From the NCBI GenBank assembly GCA_015227615.1, contig JAALGZ010000007.1, positions 558,001 to 622,000 on the forward strand: DNA of 64,000 nucleotides, given 5' to 3'. Below the pieces are notes generated by a model, which was not told where the DNA came from, made no database searches, and saw only the letters and a list, made by a program, of their open reading frames with translations. Shown in pieces: positions 1-10,926 of the stretch (position 1 is its first letter; every line of letters starts with the position of its first letter). The DNA is from Labyrinthula sp. Ha. Its lineage: Eukaryota; Sar; Bigyra; Labyrinthulida; Labyrinthulaceae. Position numbers and translations under genes: made by a program.

Positions 1-1583
1 TACTGGTGATCCACGGGCACTGTGTTTTCTTATTTGAATAGCCTTCTCCCTTACTTTGCGATTTGAATGTTTGGAAGCATGATTTAGGAACTGCTCAATT
101 AGAAGCATAGCCTCCCCATTAATAGAGGATGAAAACTTTTGTAGCATGGCCGAGATTATTGAAAGACGCATCAGCAGATTTTTCCACAATGGGTCTTTCT
201 TTACTGTTGTAATACTCTGTACCACCTTCGGCAATCCTAGCACATTGGCCGCCTTTAGAAAGAAAGCTGAAACTTGGGGTTGGGAAGGAAGCAAGTTTAA
301 TCTCTTCAAAACGTTCTTGACAGTCTTATCAAGACTCTCTTCCACCCCGAACCTACCACCACAGCCTTTCTCGCTTAATAATTGTACCCCAAGGTAAACA
401 ACTTCGCTCAAAACATCAGGGGCTGAATCCGAGGAAGAGTATTCTAAGAATTTAAAGAGTCCTATTAGTTCATCTGTAGGTTTTTCTTTAAAAGAATCTT
501 GAACTCGTCTAAGAGCAGAAACACGGACATTAATTTTTGGAGATAAAATATCGTTAAACACACTTGGCCCAACCATTGGGTGAGCCAGGGAGAGCTTAAA
601 CTCTTCTTGAATATTCTGTGGTATTTCATTTGAGAAAAGATCTGAAGGTTGAGACTGATACCTCCCAGTCTCTTTTCTTGATGTTAGCTGGGGACTAGGG
701 TTCAGTAAAATGGGTCTCTCCTCAACTGATGAGTGAAAGCTGACATCCATATTTTGCGGTCTCTCTTGAAAGAAACCTTCATACCGTTGAGAGTTCGTAA
801 AGATATGCTCTAAGGCCTTTATATCTTTATTTTTTATGTGGGATACAATTCCTTTTTCAACCTCCTTCAAATCTTCAGAGAGCTCAAATTCCTGTTGCTT
901 TAAGTCCTTGGCCACATCATAGTTCTCTTCTTCAATTGCCAGCTTTTTTCGATCTCCGAGATCAGTCAATATTCCAGCTTTTGTTTCAAGCAGTTGAATA
1001 ATTTCTTTTAGTATCTTTGCGCCATCAAAATCCTCTTTCTCTACACAGAAAAATTTAAACTTTTGTAGCTCTTCAAGCAGCACAAAATTATCCATCGAGC
1101 TCTGAACTTGCGATGAAACTTCTGAGTTAGAACCAGAATAGAAATTAATATTACATATTATAAATGATGATGATACTGAGAGTTGAATCACTTTGGTCTT
1201 GATGTTCAGCAACACTGTCTTTACTTCCCTTGATTTCTTTGCTTTTGAAGAGGACTTGAAAGACACAAATCCAAGATAATTCTGCGAACTACCAACAAAA
1301 ACTTCAATTTTTCTGGGAGGAAATTCTTCATGAGCGCAAATCTCCATACATTCAACAAGGTTCGAGCCTACAATGACTGAGTTCAAGGACACAAAATACT
1401 TTCAAACTCTATTGTTAGCAGGACAGGAAAAACACAATCAGGGTTACTACGGATTTCAAATGTGTTTTCCCGTGTAATCAAATTTATACTATTATTGTCC
1501 TGTATATGGAATGGTATTTCTTTATTGCATTTTTCAAATTCATCATCCATTGTATTTACATTTTTACCGCAGTCTGTTTTCAT
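1..1583 (-). CDS. CEP104: CEP104-like ciliary tip protein, 3' part outside the window
   Basis: CEP104 is a microtubule plus-end and ciliary-tip protein with an N-terminal jelly-roll domain, coiled coil, TOG domain and zinc fingers. The minus strand is open from position 1367 to the left edge. It reads a beta-rich segment containing AHEEFPPRKIEVFVGSS, matching the AHQYMISSKIEFYI region of human CEP104. Next come paired charged repeats VEKEDFDGAKILKE and IEEENYDVAKDLKQQ, like the VEKEDYDLAKEKKQQ repeats of the human protein, then a helical TOG-like stretch. The first 62 codons are a separate exon joined through a 32 nt intron; removing it gives exactly the human spacing between the FP and AH residues. 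I chose the ATG at 1583; another lies at 1550. The zinc-finger end is off the window. The family call is secure, the exact N-terminus is not. Confidence 0.82.
1368..1399 (-). other. 32 nt GT-AG intron in the CEP104-like gene
   Basis: Read on the minus strand it begins GTATTTTG and ends CATTGTAG. Without removal the frame stops in TGA just after FESILCP; with removal the reading continues through conserved CEP104 residues at the family's spacing. An alternative acceptor nine bases earlier (CTCAG) keeps the same frame and would make a 23 nt intron with three more residues, so the acceptor is likely but not certain. Confidence 0.75.
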
Positions 1584-3640
1584 CTGTGTAACCGTTCGGG
1601 ATATCAAATATTTTTGGAAAAAATTGAAAAGGTTTGCAAACGGTTATAACAAGAAGACTCGACGCAATTGGGTTACTAGGATTGTAATCGTTAAAGAAAA
1701 TGTCATACATCTTAAGCTTTAGTTGTTATATATATATATATGTGTGAAAGAATTTGGTTAAGATTCCTTCTTAACTAAGGAAACAACTGTGACATTGGAC
1801 GCACTTTTTGAGAGATAGAAAAGGGAGTCCGGAAAAGGTTGTGAGTTAACTTTTTATCTGTGGGTGCTGAAGAAACCAACCCAATCTTAAGGGTTTTCTC
1901 ATCTGATTCAATCATTTTGTTCCGATCTCCAAATATACTTAAATTTTGTATTTCTAGTTGTTTCATTGCGTAATAGTTTCACAGGGGATAAATGTTTCAG
2001 TGCCCTTGGGTTAGCTGATAAAAAAGCCATAGACTTCTACCTACTATATGATTAGTAGAAATAAGAATCTCATGCTACGACAAAAGAACCAGATAAATCA
2101 TTAAAAATCTGTCCTTCCATTGGTATTCAATCGAAAGATCTAATTCTTTACGAACAAATATGGTAAGACCTTTCAAAGATTGAGCATACTCCCAAGCCAA
2201 AACTAAAACAAGCTCAAGCCTTGCAACAGTATTAGGGTCAAATGTATGAATCATCATAATGAAACAAACCCAAAGGCCACTACAAATAGCTCTACATTTC
2301 TCACATCCCTAATTCGGTCCGGACTTAGAGGGGAAAGCAACCTCGACAATATATAGCTATTCTAGAACTGCAACTCTTTCTAACTAGCCCTAAGAGTTAA
2401 GGGAGACGGCTTAACTTAAATAAGAAGCATCATTGTGACATAAATATTCTTATTTTCTGCGGCAATTACTCTAGTTCAAAACACCAAATGCTAACACTTG
2501 ACTATCATCCCATCTGCCTCAATATGGATAGGAATACAGATTTCAAGTTCATTAGTCATATTACTTTATTAGGTCGCTTATTTCATAATCTTGAAAGTTT
2601 CAGTTAAACTATATATAGATAAATTTAAAGAACCAAATGGAACATTTTTGAATAAATTCTTGCTACAAGATAAGTTTGAATGGCGATAATAGGGTTCTGT
2701 AGTTCAGGTTTAATAAGATGTAAATAAAGTTCATATTGATTGAAAAAAAAATTGATTCTTCCAGTTTTTCATAAGCAAAAAATTAGTTCTATTGGCTTTG
2801 AAAAATTTCAACCTCATCTATAAATGAGCTAAAGTTTTTCTCTCCTGTGCATTCTAGGAAAGGCGCCAAAGCCATGGCGTGCTCCTCCCTTGAACAGATT
2901 CATTGTTGACATAATCAGATTCGGTTTTCTTGATAAGGTTCTCCTGTTTCATCAAGGTAGAAATTATACTGGCCTAGATTCTCTGAGAAAAATAATTTTA
3001 AATACTTTTCATTTGGGGTTTTCTACAGTTACTAGGAGTAAGCACGCTTCACTTAGCTTTTCCCAGTGACTCCACTGGCTTATAATAGGATTGAGACATG
3101 AGCTGTGATCGAGTACTATTAACGATGCATGATCTCTTGTATATGCTATTCTTTATCAAGCGAGTTTCCCACAATATTATGGGGACTAGTTGCGTCTTTG
3201 TAAAATATTTATTACTGCGCCATTTATTTTGCATATGGCTATTCGGAGCATGAACCTTATGTCCTACGTATCTCAAAACCATTTAGCTGTTCATTTTATA
3301 TCCTAAACGTTGTATTATGAAGTCTTCCTAGGTCGTATGAAAGAACAGGCATTGAGCACCCGGGGTAGACCAATTGATTTGAGTCAGGTTTTCAATACTC
3401 GAGCAATATTACTTTTGATTCCAAGTTTCACCAATAAATCTGAAATTTCGGTTCCGAACAAGTGGTTCTGGTTTCACTGTGATTGTCCGTTAGTAATCTA
3501 GAAAATCTGGGAGTTATTGGAATCGACTATAAAAAACATAGGTAAAAAATACATTGACAGGTTATCATTAGATAAAATCTAAAGTTTAAAGCTGTGTTAC
3601 TTCATTTGTATTCTCAGCTAGAATATATAAAAGCTATAGC
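1584..3640. other. Divergent intergenic region, AT-rich, no confident gene
   Basis: This lies between the 5' end of the CEP104-like gene and the left LTR of the retrotransposon. It holds a (TA)7 run at 1727-1740 followed by TGTGTG, one possible short ORF at 1775-1966, and otherwise AT-rich sequence with short ORFs on both strands that I cannot tell from chance. The CEP104 promoter should lie at its left end. Confidence 0.5.
1775..1966 (-). CDS. Possible small hypothetical ORF upstream of the CEP104-like gene
   Basis: This 63-codon ATG-started frame has the hydrophilic, low-cysteine composition of real protein rather than translated AT-rich spacer. A GT-AG interval of 30 nt near its end could extend it by a few residues into the TA repeat, which argues against that splice. 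No family is recognised. It sits about 190 bases upstream of the CEP104 start on the same strand, so it could also be a leader ORF of that transcript. It may be chance. Confidence 0.2.
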   Translation of the reverse strand: MKQLEIQNLSIFGDRNKMIESDEKTLKIGLVSSAPTDKKLTHNLFRTPFSISQKVRPMSQLFP

Positions 3641-3941
3641 TGGAGTCAGACACTAAGCAGTCGAGTGTACGACTCTCTCCATACTGACTGTTTACACTTT
3701 ACATAGTTATAATACAATATTACATTACTGCACAATTGGTGCAACTTTACATAATACATTTTTACTAATACATAAGCACCGGAAACAACAAATCGTAAAA
3801 CCTTAATATCTCAACAACTACTGGGAGTTAGAAAACGTTACTTATATCATTTTAAAGCTCTTTTTAAGCTCTTTGAATTGTTTCACTTAATATACGTATC
3901 CTCATACACATATAGACGATACGGACAATTACTTGTCTAAC
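3641..3941 (+). repeat. Left LTR of the copia element
   Basis: The sequence beginning TGGAGTCAGACACTAAGCAG recurs at 8403. The two copies agree closely through the first half and again over the last roughly 60 bp. The LTR presumably carries the element's promoter and polyadenylation signals. The right boundary is set by where the two copies stop matching, so it is good to a base or so. Confidence 0.92.
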
Positions 3942-4132
3942 TTGGTTGCGATGGAAGTAAACGAAAATCAGAACGATCCCGTGGAAGAACAAACAGCACG
4001 GAGTGAAACTCCACCTTAACCCAAGGGGAAACTCATTTACGAAACTTTCCTGCTTCAACTAGAACACTTACAAAGCTAGAAATTACAAATGAAGCAATTA
4101 ACGAGGAATTCTACAAAAAAGGACGAAAAAGA

Positions 4133-7100
4133 TTGGAAAACCTTTTACGATCAAAAACTGATCAAAACCAATTCCAACTTCTGAAACAAGGTGTTGAGAT
4201 GTACCTGCTTGCCTTGAAATTACAAATTAATGGAACATCTCTACGCAAATTCTTTAAATCTCATGATCGCAGCATCATTGATGAGCTGTTAGAATCTTAC
4301 AATCCGCTTACTCAAAAATCTAACTACATTCTAGAGGAAGAAATTGACGATGAACTTTCAGATGACATCATTTCTCTTTGGAAAAAAGACGTTGTTTTCT
4401 TACGAACAATCCGAACCTCACATCGCTTTTGCAAAATCCTGCGACGCATCGGGGCTGTTACATTCTTACCTACACAAACCAGAAAAAGAATTAACTTTGG
4501 AAACTTGATTTACAGCTGTTGGGAGGAATCGGAACCCATTACAGACTTCGTTAAACGCTTTGATTCTTTGGTACAACAGGCTAATCAGATCAAGATGATG
4601 CAAAATGACTCTGATTTACTTACACTTTTTCAAACTAAGATTCTCTTCAGAAGAAACAACAATCAGAAAATTTTTACAGTTGTCAACAATTTGGATTCAA
4701 AAGATCTACCATTAAAGGATTACATGAGTGAAGTGACGCAAGCCGTACTTCAACATGACAATTCAGGTTTGATCCCTTTTGATGCTCCAAGTACCTCAGT
4801 TGTCGCATTTACAAAGAAAATTGTTTCTTCTAATTGGAAAGTTACATTGTGTTTCAGTTGCGGTGAAGATTTTCCACACAAAGGAAAACAATGTGCTGCT
4901 AAAAGTGCTACCTGTTCTCACTGTGGTAAACCTAATCATTTTGCAAAGATGTGTTCAACCAACCCAGAACGTACATTACAACTTCCCAAGATGAAGAAAA
5001 AGCCTACAAAGAAAACAGTAGCAGTAACTTCTACAAAAGAAAATTTTAATCCTTTCAGTTTCGCTACTTCTCTTTGTACCACAGGTTCAAACTCTTTTGC
5101 TGGGCTAGATTCATGCAGCGATGTTTTCGTTTTCAGAAGCGCTGATTTTTTTACACACATGGATCAGAAGCCTGGTAAACTTACACTTACAGAAAATTCT
5201 GGTAGCTACGAAAGCACTGGAACAGCCAGATTTGCATTCAAAGAATTTCCTTCTAAGTTTTTTACAGTACAGGCAATTTACATGCCAAGTGCAAATTTCA
5301 ACATTTTGTGTACCTACGATCTAGAGCAACAGAATGTTAAAGTCAACCATCGCTCTAGAAATGTACAACTAGAAACAGGAAACAAATTAAAAATAATTTT
5401 ACTTGGAAAGAAAAGCTTCATTGAAATCATTCCACTAGGGAAATCAGTTTTACAAACCTCTGATCCAAATCTAATGCATCGTAGGTTGATGCACCTCTCA
5501 GAGGACAAACTTAAACATGCTGGTTTCATTAAGGGTTTTCAAAAACTGAAGAGCTGCCAAGTCTGTCTTCAGACAAAAGCTAAACACAACCCAGTGAAGA
5601 ATTTAATTCACAAGATGAAACTCTCTCCTGATTCCAGAGGTTAAGCTTTTTCAATGGACTTACTCATTCCGCTAAAACACTCGATGAAACCAGTCAATGG
5701 TGTTGTGGCTGCATTGATTCTAGTTGACCTGAAAACAAAATTAATTAGAGTTGCTCGTTTAAGAACAATTCAATCAAAAGATTCACTTGCAGCTCTTTAC
5801 TACCTTCTTTCTACACTTAAAACTTTACCAAAAACGATTGTTACAGACCGCCAATCTGGCTTTACGGCAGAACACTTTGTCAACTCAATTTCGGCAAAAG
5901 GCATTCATTTACGTTTTGTCCCTAGAGATCGACACGAAACTTTCAATGGAGTTGCTGAACGAACGATTGGCATCTTAAAGGTCATGGCTTCAGCCGCCCT
6001 ACTACAGTCTTAACTTGATGACTCCTTTTGGATCTACGCAGTCAAATTTGCAAGTTACAACAAGAACAGAGTACATCACAAAACACTTGGTGAATCGCCT
6101 TACAAACTAGAAACTGGGCAAGAACCAAACCTTTCTTCACTTAGAACCTTTGGTTGCTGTTGTTTTACGTTGAAATCTTCTGGAACGAAGACAAACAAAT
6201 TTCAAGAAAGAACAGACACTGGTCTCTTTCTCGGACTACAGGAACATTCAAGTTTCAACACAGCAATCATCTACAAACTTAGTACTGGAAAAATCATTTA
6301 CCCTCAACTAACCGATGTTTGGTTCCAAGAATCAAGAACACATGATCAAATCGATCAAAATCCACCAACTTTCTCATTTGGTGACATCAAAATTGTTGAC
6401 AAAACTGAAAATGACCCAATTTCTGAGGATGATTTTGAATCTGATGATGACGATGATTTCAGTCCAGATTTTGGTATACACTATGTACGTTATGGCCAGA
6501 TAGCAAATCAACAAGAAAATCATGATTTTGAGCATGATGATAATTTCGATGAAAATCCGCCTTCAGCAGATGTTCAACTCGATCAGGATCAAGATGCAGA
6601 TGATCCAACCCCATCTGCCGAAGTAACAATCCCTGAAACACCTCAAACGAGCGAAAACAACAATGCTCGTCTACCAGTAACAACGCGATCCGGGAGAAAT
6701 GCCACGAAATTCGACCTAAATCGGATGTCAGCTTTCACGTTGAACGCAACTGAAGAAACAACACACATCATCAAGCCTAAAACAAAAGGTCAGAAAGAAA
6801 AGCTACGGAAGAAGATCATTCAGTCTAGAATTGATCAGAAACCTTCCATTTACCGTGACACAAGAGGTCACCCAGACGAAGCATCTTACAAGAAAGCGGT
6901 CGAAAAAGAGCTCAAAGCTTTAGAAGAACGAAAGGTTCTCAAAGTGATTAATCGCTCCGAACTTCCTGAAAATGTTTACGTTGGAAAATGCACGATGCTT
7001 GTGAAACAAAAACGCAATGGGAGTTTCAAAGCAAGATGTGTTTACAATGGAAGATCTCAGAAATTCAAAATTACACCTTACCGCAGTTCTCCTACCTTAG

Positions 7101-8392
7101 ACTACAACAGTCTTGCAGTTGCACTAGCAGTTGCGGCTCGAAGACAGTTCCATTTTAACTCTTTAGATGTTAGTACCGCATTCTTGTACGCGGATCTACC
7201 TGCTGGCACTACACTCTACTGTGAAATCCCTGATGGACATGAACTGAAACATGACAAGACTAAAGTAATGAAGATTGAGAAAGCGCTTTACGGTCTGAAG
7301 GAAAGTCCCAAGCTTTGGTTTGACAATGTTTCTGCTACAATTCAAAAACTTGGACTCAAACGAGCGATCTTTGACGAGTGTGTCTTCGACAAGAAAGATT
7401 TAATTACTTTACTTTACGTTGATGATGTACTGATGCTCGGTACAAAACAAGAAATTACAAACTTCTCAAAACAGTTTGGGAAAACTTACAAAATTACACT
7501 AGAAACACTAGATCAGAAAACAGACTTCTTAGGAGTTAACATTGAAAGAAAAGTTAATGGAGACTACCAAATTGACCAAACCAAACACATTGAGAAAATT
7601 TTAGAAAAATTCAAGGATTTCAAGACTAAAGACAAATTTACACCAGTACCTTCTACTTTAGCTGAGGCTGTTAAGAACAATTCCAATGGTCAAAGCATTA
7701 AATTTCCGTACAAAGAATTGCTTGGATCTTTAATTTACTTACGACTTACAAGATTTGATTTACTCTACGCATTACATGCGCTTAGTCAACTTTCTGAACA
7801 CGTGACAAGTTTTGCAGTAAAGTCAATTCTCAACACATTAGGTTACATTAGTAGAACGAAACATCAAAAACGAATTTTTTACTCAGATCAATCAAATGGT
7901 GAAATTACACTTCTTGCCTTTTGTGATGCTGAATGGGCCTCTAACTCACTTAACAGAAAAAGTGTTAGTGGTAACTTCATTTACTTTGGTCAATCGCTCA
8001 TTACTGGCAGAAGTTCAAGACAAAGGACAGTTGCTACCTCTGCTGCTGGAGCTGAGCTGATTGAAATTTACAAGACAGCAAAACATTTGCAAGGAATCTA
8101 CGGATTGTGCATGGATTTAGATTGCAAAGTCAAGCTACCTTCAGTGATTTTTACAGATTCACTTAGTTCAACTAAAACATTAGAAAAGACAGTTTCTCCA
8201 GAGCAAAAACACATGAGCGTTGCAATTCATTTCTTAAAAGGACTCATTCGTTCAGGAAAACTAAAGGTGATTTTCATCAAACGCGAATTCAACATTGCTG
8301 ATCTTCAAACGAAACAGAATCCAAGAGCTGAGTTTGAAAAACTTTGGAACATGACTCATTCAAGGATGAAGTGGCAGCATTTGAAGATCTAA
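4133..8392 (+). pseudogene. Copia gag-pol region, broken
   Basis: Capsid-like sequence lies in about the first 0.7 kb, followed near 4.85-4.95 kb by a CCHC zinc knuckle (C-x2-C-x4-H-x4-C type, CSHCGKPNHFAKMC). Protease and a pre-integrase segment with an HRR/HLS-type motif and CxxC follow to about 5.6 kb. Integrase core lies around 5.65-6.2 kb, with an acidic low-complexity stretch near 6.4-6.6 kb. Reverse transcriptase lies around 6.9-7.7 kb with the YVDDVL active-site motif and FKARCVYNG. RNase H lies to 8.39 kb, with the copia-typical CDAEWAS motif. It is treated as a fossil: the reading is interrupted about twice, and no intact polyprotein is claimed. Confidence 0.9.
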
Positions 8393-8402
8393 AAAGACCG
8401 CA

Positions 8403-8704
8403 TGGAGTCAGACACTAAGCAGTCGAGTGTACGACTCTCTCCATACTGACTGTTTACACTTTACATAGTTATAATACAATATTACATTACTGCACAATTG
8501 GTGCAACTTTACATAATACATTTTTACTAATACATAAGCACCGGAAACAACAGATAGTAAAACCTCAATATCTCAACAACTACTGGGAGTTAGAAGACGT
8601 TACTTATATCATTTTAAAGCTCTTTTCAATTTCTTTCATATTATTTATTCTAATATACGTATCCTCATACACATATAGACGATACGGACAATTACTTGTC
8701 TAAC
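8403..8704 (+). repeat. Right LTR of the copia element
   Basis: This is a direct copy of the left LTR. It differs in a handful of substitutions and in one block about two-thirds along, where the left copy reads AAGCTCTTTGAATTG and the right copy carries a different AT-rich string. The pattern suggests an older insertion or sequence exchange with another copy. Confidence 0.92.
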
Positions 8705-10926
8705 TGCTGGTGATGTCAATAACTTTACTTTTGAGAATTTAGTTCTACAGAAAAAGCTAAGCAACTCCCTTTTATGGATTGATAAAATTTTAATCACATA
8801 GCAGAAGTATTAGCTGGTAAACATAATATTTACATTTAAAGGGATTCTATTTTATTTTTTATTCTGAATCGTTTTTTGTGGGCTATCCTGTTTCAAAAAA
8901 ATTTTGTTATTGGCATTTGCAGTCCATGGGTCACTTGACGCATACGTAAGAATAAGCTAACTATATGACAATAAAAAACGAGTACATCGGGTATCTAAGC
9001 ATTACAAGAGATTCTTTAACAAGCAAAATGCCCTAGAGGGAAGGATTTTCTCCCAAAAAAAATTTTACAGTATCTGAAACATCACTGACTCTCCGAAACA
9101 TTGTTAGTATGGAATTCTGATAGATACTATTTATTTAAATTTTAAGGGAATTAGCAAGGAGCCAGTTAGTTTAATAAATGAACGCTGAAAAGGTTTGATT
9201 TTATATTTACTTATTAAAGATGTGAAAACCTTCGGCTAAACATTGAGTATGGCCTGAAGATTGGAATGCAGATTTTGTTCATAAAGGTGCTATTTCACAA
9301 CGGGTATAGATATTGTTGTAACTTGAACATATGGAACTGTAGCTCTGGGAACAAGAAAGAATTAATGACAATGATCAGGTTCTTACGCTTAATATATGTT
9401 GTAGTTACTGCTAAGAAAATTATACCGATTTTCTTAAGAGGAAGCATAGCCCATACCTGAAGTCGAGGTTAAACAACTTCCAAATCCTATTGAGTCTATG
9501 GTTGCATTCTTAACATTGATCCTATTCTATTGTTCAATATCTTCTAATTGTATCTTAATAGTTAATATTTTCTTTTGTTTTTCAATAGCACATTAAATAA
9601 CAATACTTAATTCTAAACCTCATCCTAGGTTAACAGTTCTTGATCAAGAAAGGACTACTTTTAAAACTTCTTCAGAAAAACTAACTCTACCTCTTTTCCA
9701 ACCTAATGTATATTCTTTTTCACTGCTACAACTTCTGGTTTACTCCTATTTGTTTTCTTTTAATTCTTGTAAAAAATACAATATTCAGTCCCGATTGTAA
9801 AACCAATCGATTTCAATTGTTGCTTCTTCTGTAAAATTGTCTAAGACTTGTACCTACTTTTACAGCCTACTTCAACTTTTAAATTGCTTTCTAAATAGCC
9901 TAGCACATTATATAGTACTAATCTTTTTGATCTACCTTTAACTTAGAATTTTGTACATTAACTTGTGATGGCTTATCCAATTATTCATGTAGGAAGCATC
10001 TAAACAATGTGCTTCACTTTTATTTTTTCATCCTGTATGTTCTAAATTCATTATTTTGGGCAAGATACATTTCTATCTCTTAGGGCAGTATGTATTGCAT
10101 TCATTCTGCAGAATATTTATCCCTACCCCTTTTCTTTCTTTGCACTTTTCAGTGTGTATTTATTTTTTTTTTAAGCCACCGGAGTTACTTTCCATGCTGC
10201 AACCTATTTTGTGTTCTTAAGATATCTATTTCAATCCCAATGTTTCACTGTTAGCAGCATTTATAGTTTTAATGTTGAACATATATCTTTCATTGACCTC
10301 AACTTTATCAACATTTGACCTCATGCTCAATTAATATTGTTGTTGAGTAGAAAATTGATTCAGATGTATCATCTAAGACCCTTGACTTCCTCAATATAAC
10401 ATTAGGTATTAATAACCATTCTTTAATTAAATAATCTTTGTGCTACTCCCTAAAGAATTGGTTTTAGGAAATTTATATAATTTCACTTTAATTAAGGTCT
10501 TCAGGTTGACTGAAAGCTCACTCATGGGATGCTCTAGTTAGCATTTACAGATTTACAGCTTATACATAAGTAAATATTTTGGGAAAATTATCAACGAGCC
10601 AATACTATAAAGTAAAAACCTTTTCATATAAAATATATCCACATACTATTTACTCATTCTTAACTGATGTTCATTGCTCTCCTATTAACATTGTAAACAT
10701 TAATTTCTGGCTAAATTCTTTCGGTGTTCGTTTCTTTGGTCATTGATAAATATACTATACCGTGCACTATTTTACATTCTACTGGTTTCAATCTTATTAA
10801 ATCTAATTACTTATTCAGAAAAGGCGACCTAAGAAAGGTTAGTCTGGTAATAACTTGATCCTGTTTCTTATTTTGCCCCATTAGTTCTTCGCAGTATTGC
10901 ATTACCAGAGTTCAGAAAAGAAAAAA
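8705..10926. other. Intergenic region upstream of UBE3C, no gene seen
   Basis: This is AT-rich sequence with many short T and A runs and only one ATG frame above 60 codons, which has no protein-like character. Its right end, with CCCCATTAG just before the UBE3C start, should hold that gene's promoter and leader. Confidence 0.5.

Larger units (their letters stand above)
3641..8704 (+). mobile_element. Ty1/copia-type LTR retrotransposon (fossil copy)
   Basis: The element has direct LTRs of about 300 bp (3641-3941 and 8403-8704) around a gag-pol region read on the plus strand. The domain order is capsid with a CCHC zinc knuckle, protease/pre-integrase, integrase, reverse transcriptase, RNase H. 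Integrase lying before reverse transcriptase defines the copia superfamily. The LTRs start TGGAGTC and are near-identical over their first half but differ at several sites and in one block of roughly 25 bp further on, so the insertion is not brand new. The coding region is broken, with about two breaks. I see no convincing target-site duplication. It sits in the head-to-head gap between the CEP104-like gene and UBE3C. Confidence 0.93.

Noticed and set aside
146-397. Plus-strand frame of 83 codons
   Set aside because: It lies opposite the CEP104-like coding sequence, which is open over the whole stretch and matches a known family.
1462-1722. Plus-strand frame of 86 codons
   Set aside because: It overlaps the CEP104 first exon and promoter on the other strand and has no protein-like features.
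3631-8710. Target-site duplication around the copia element
   Set aside because: The five or six bases flanking the two LTRs do not match.
10897-10926. Upstream start for UBE3C
   Set aside because: It begins with TTG; the ATG at 10927 matches the conserved UBE3C N-terminus.
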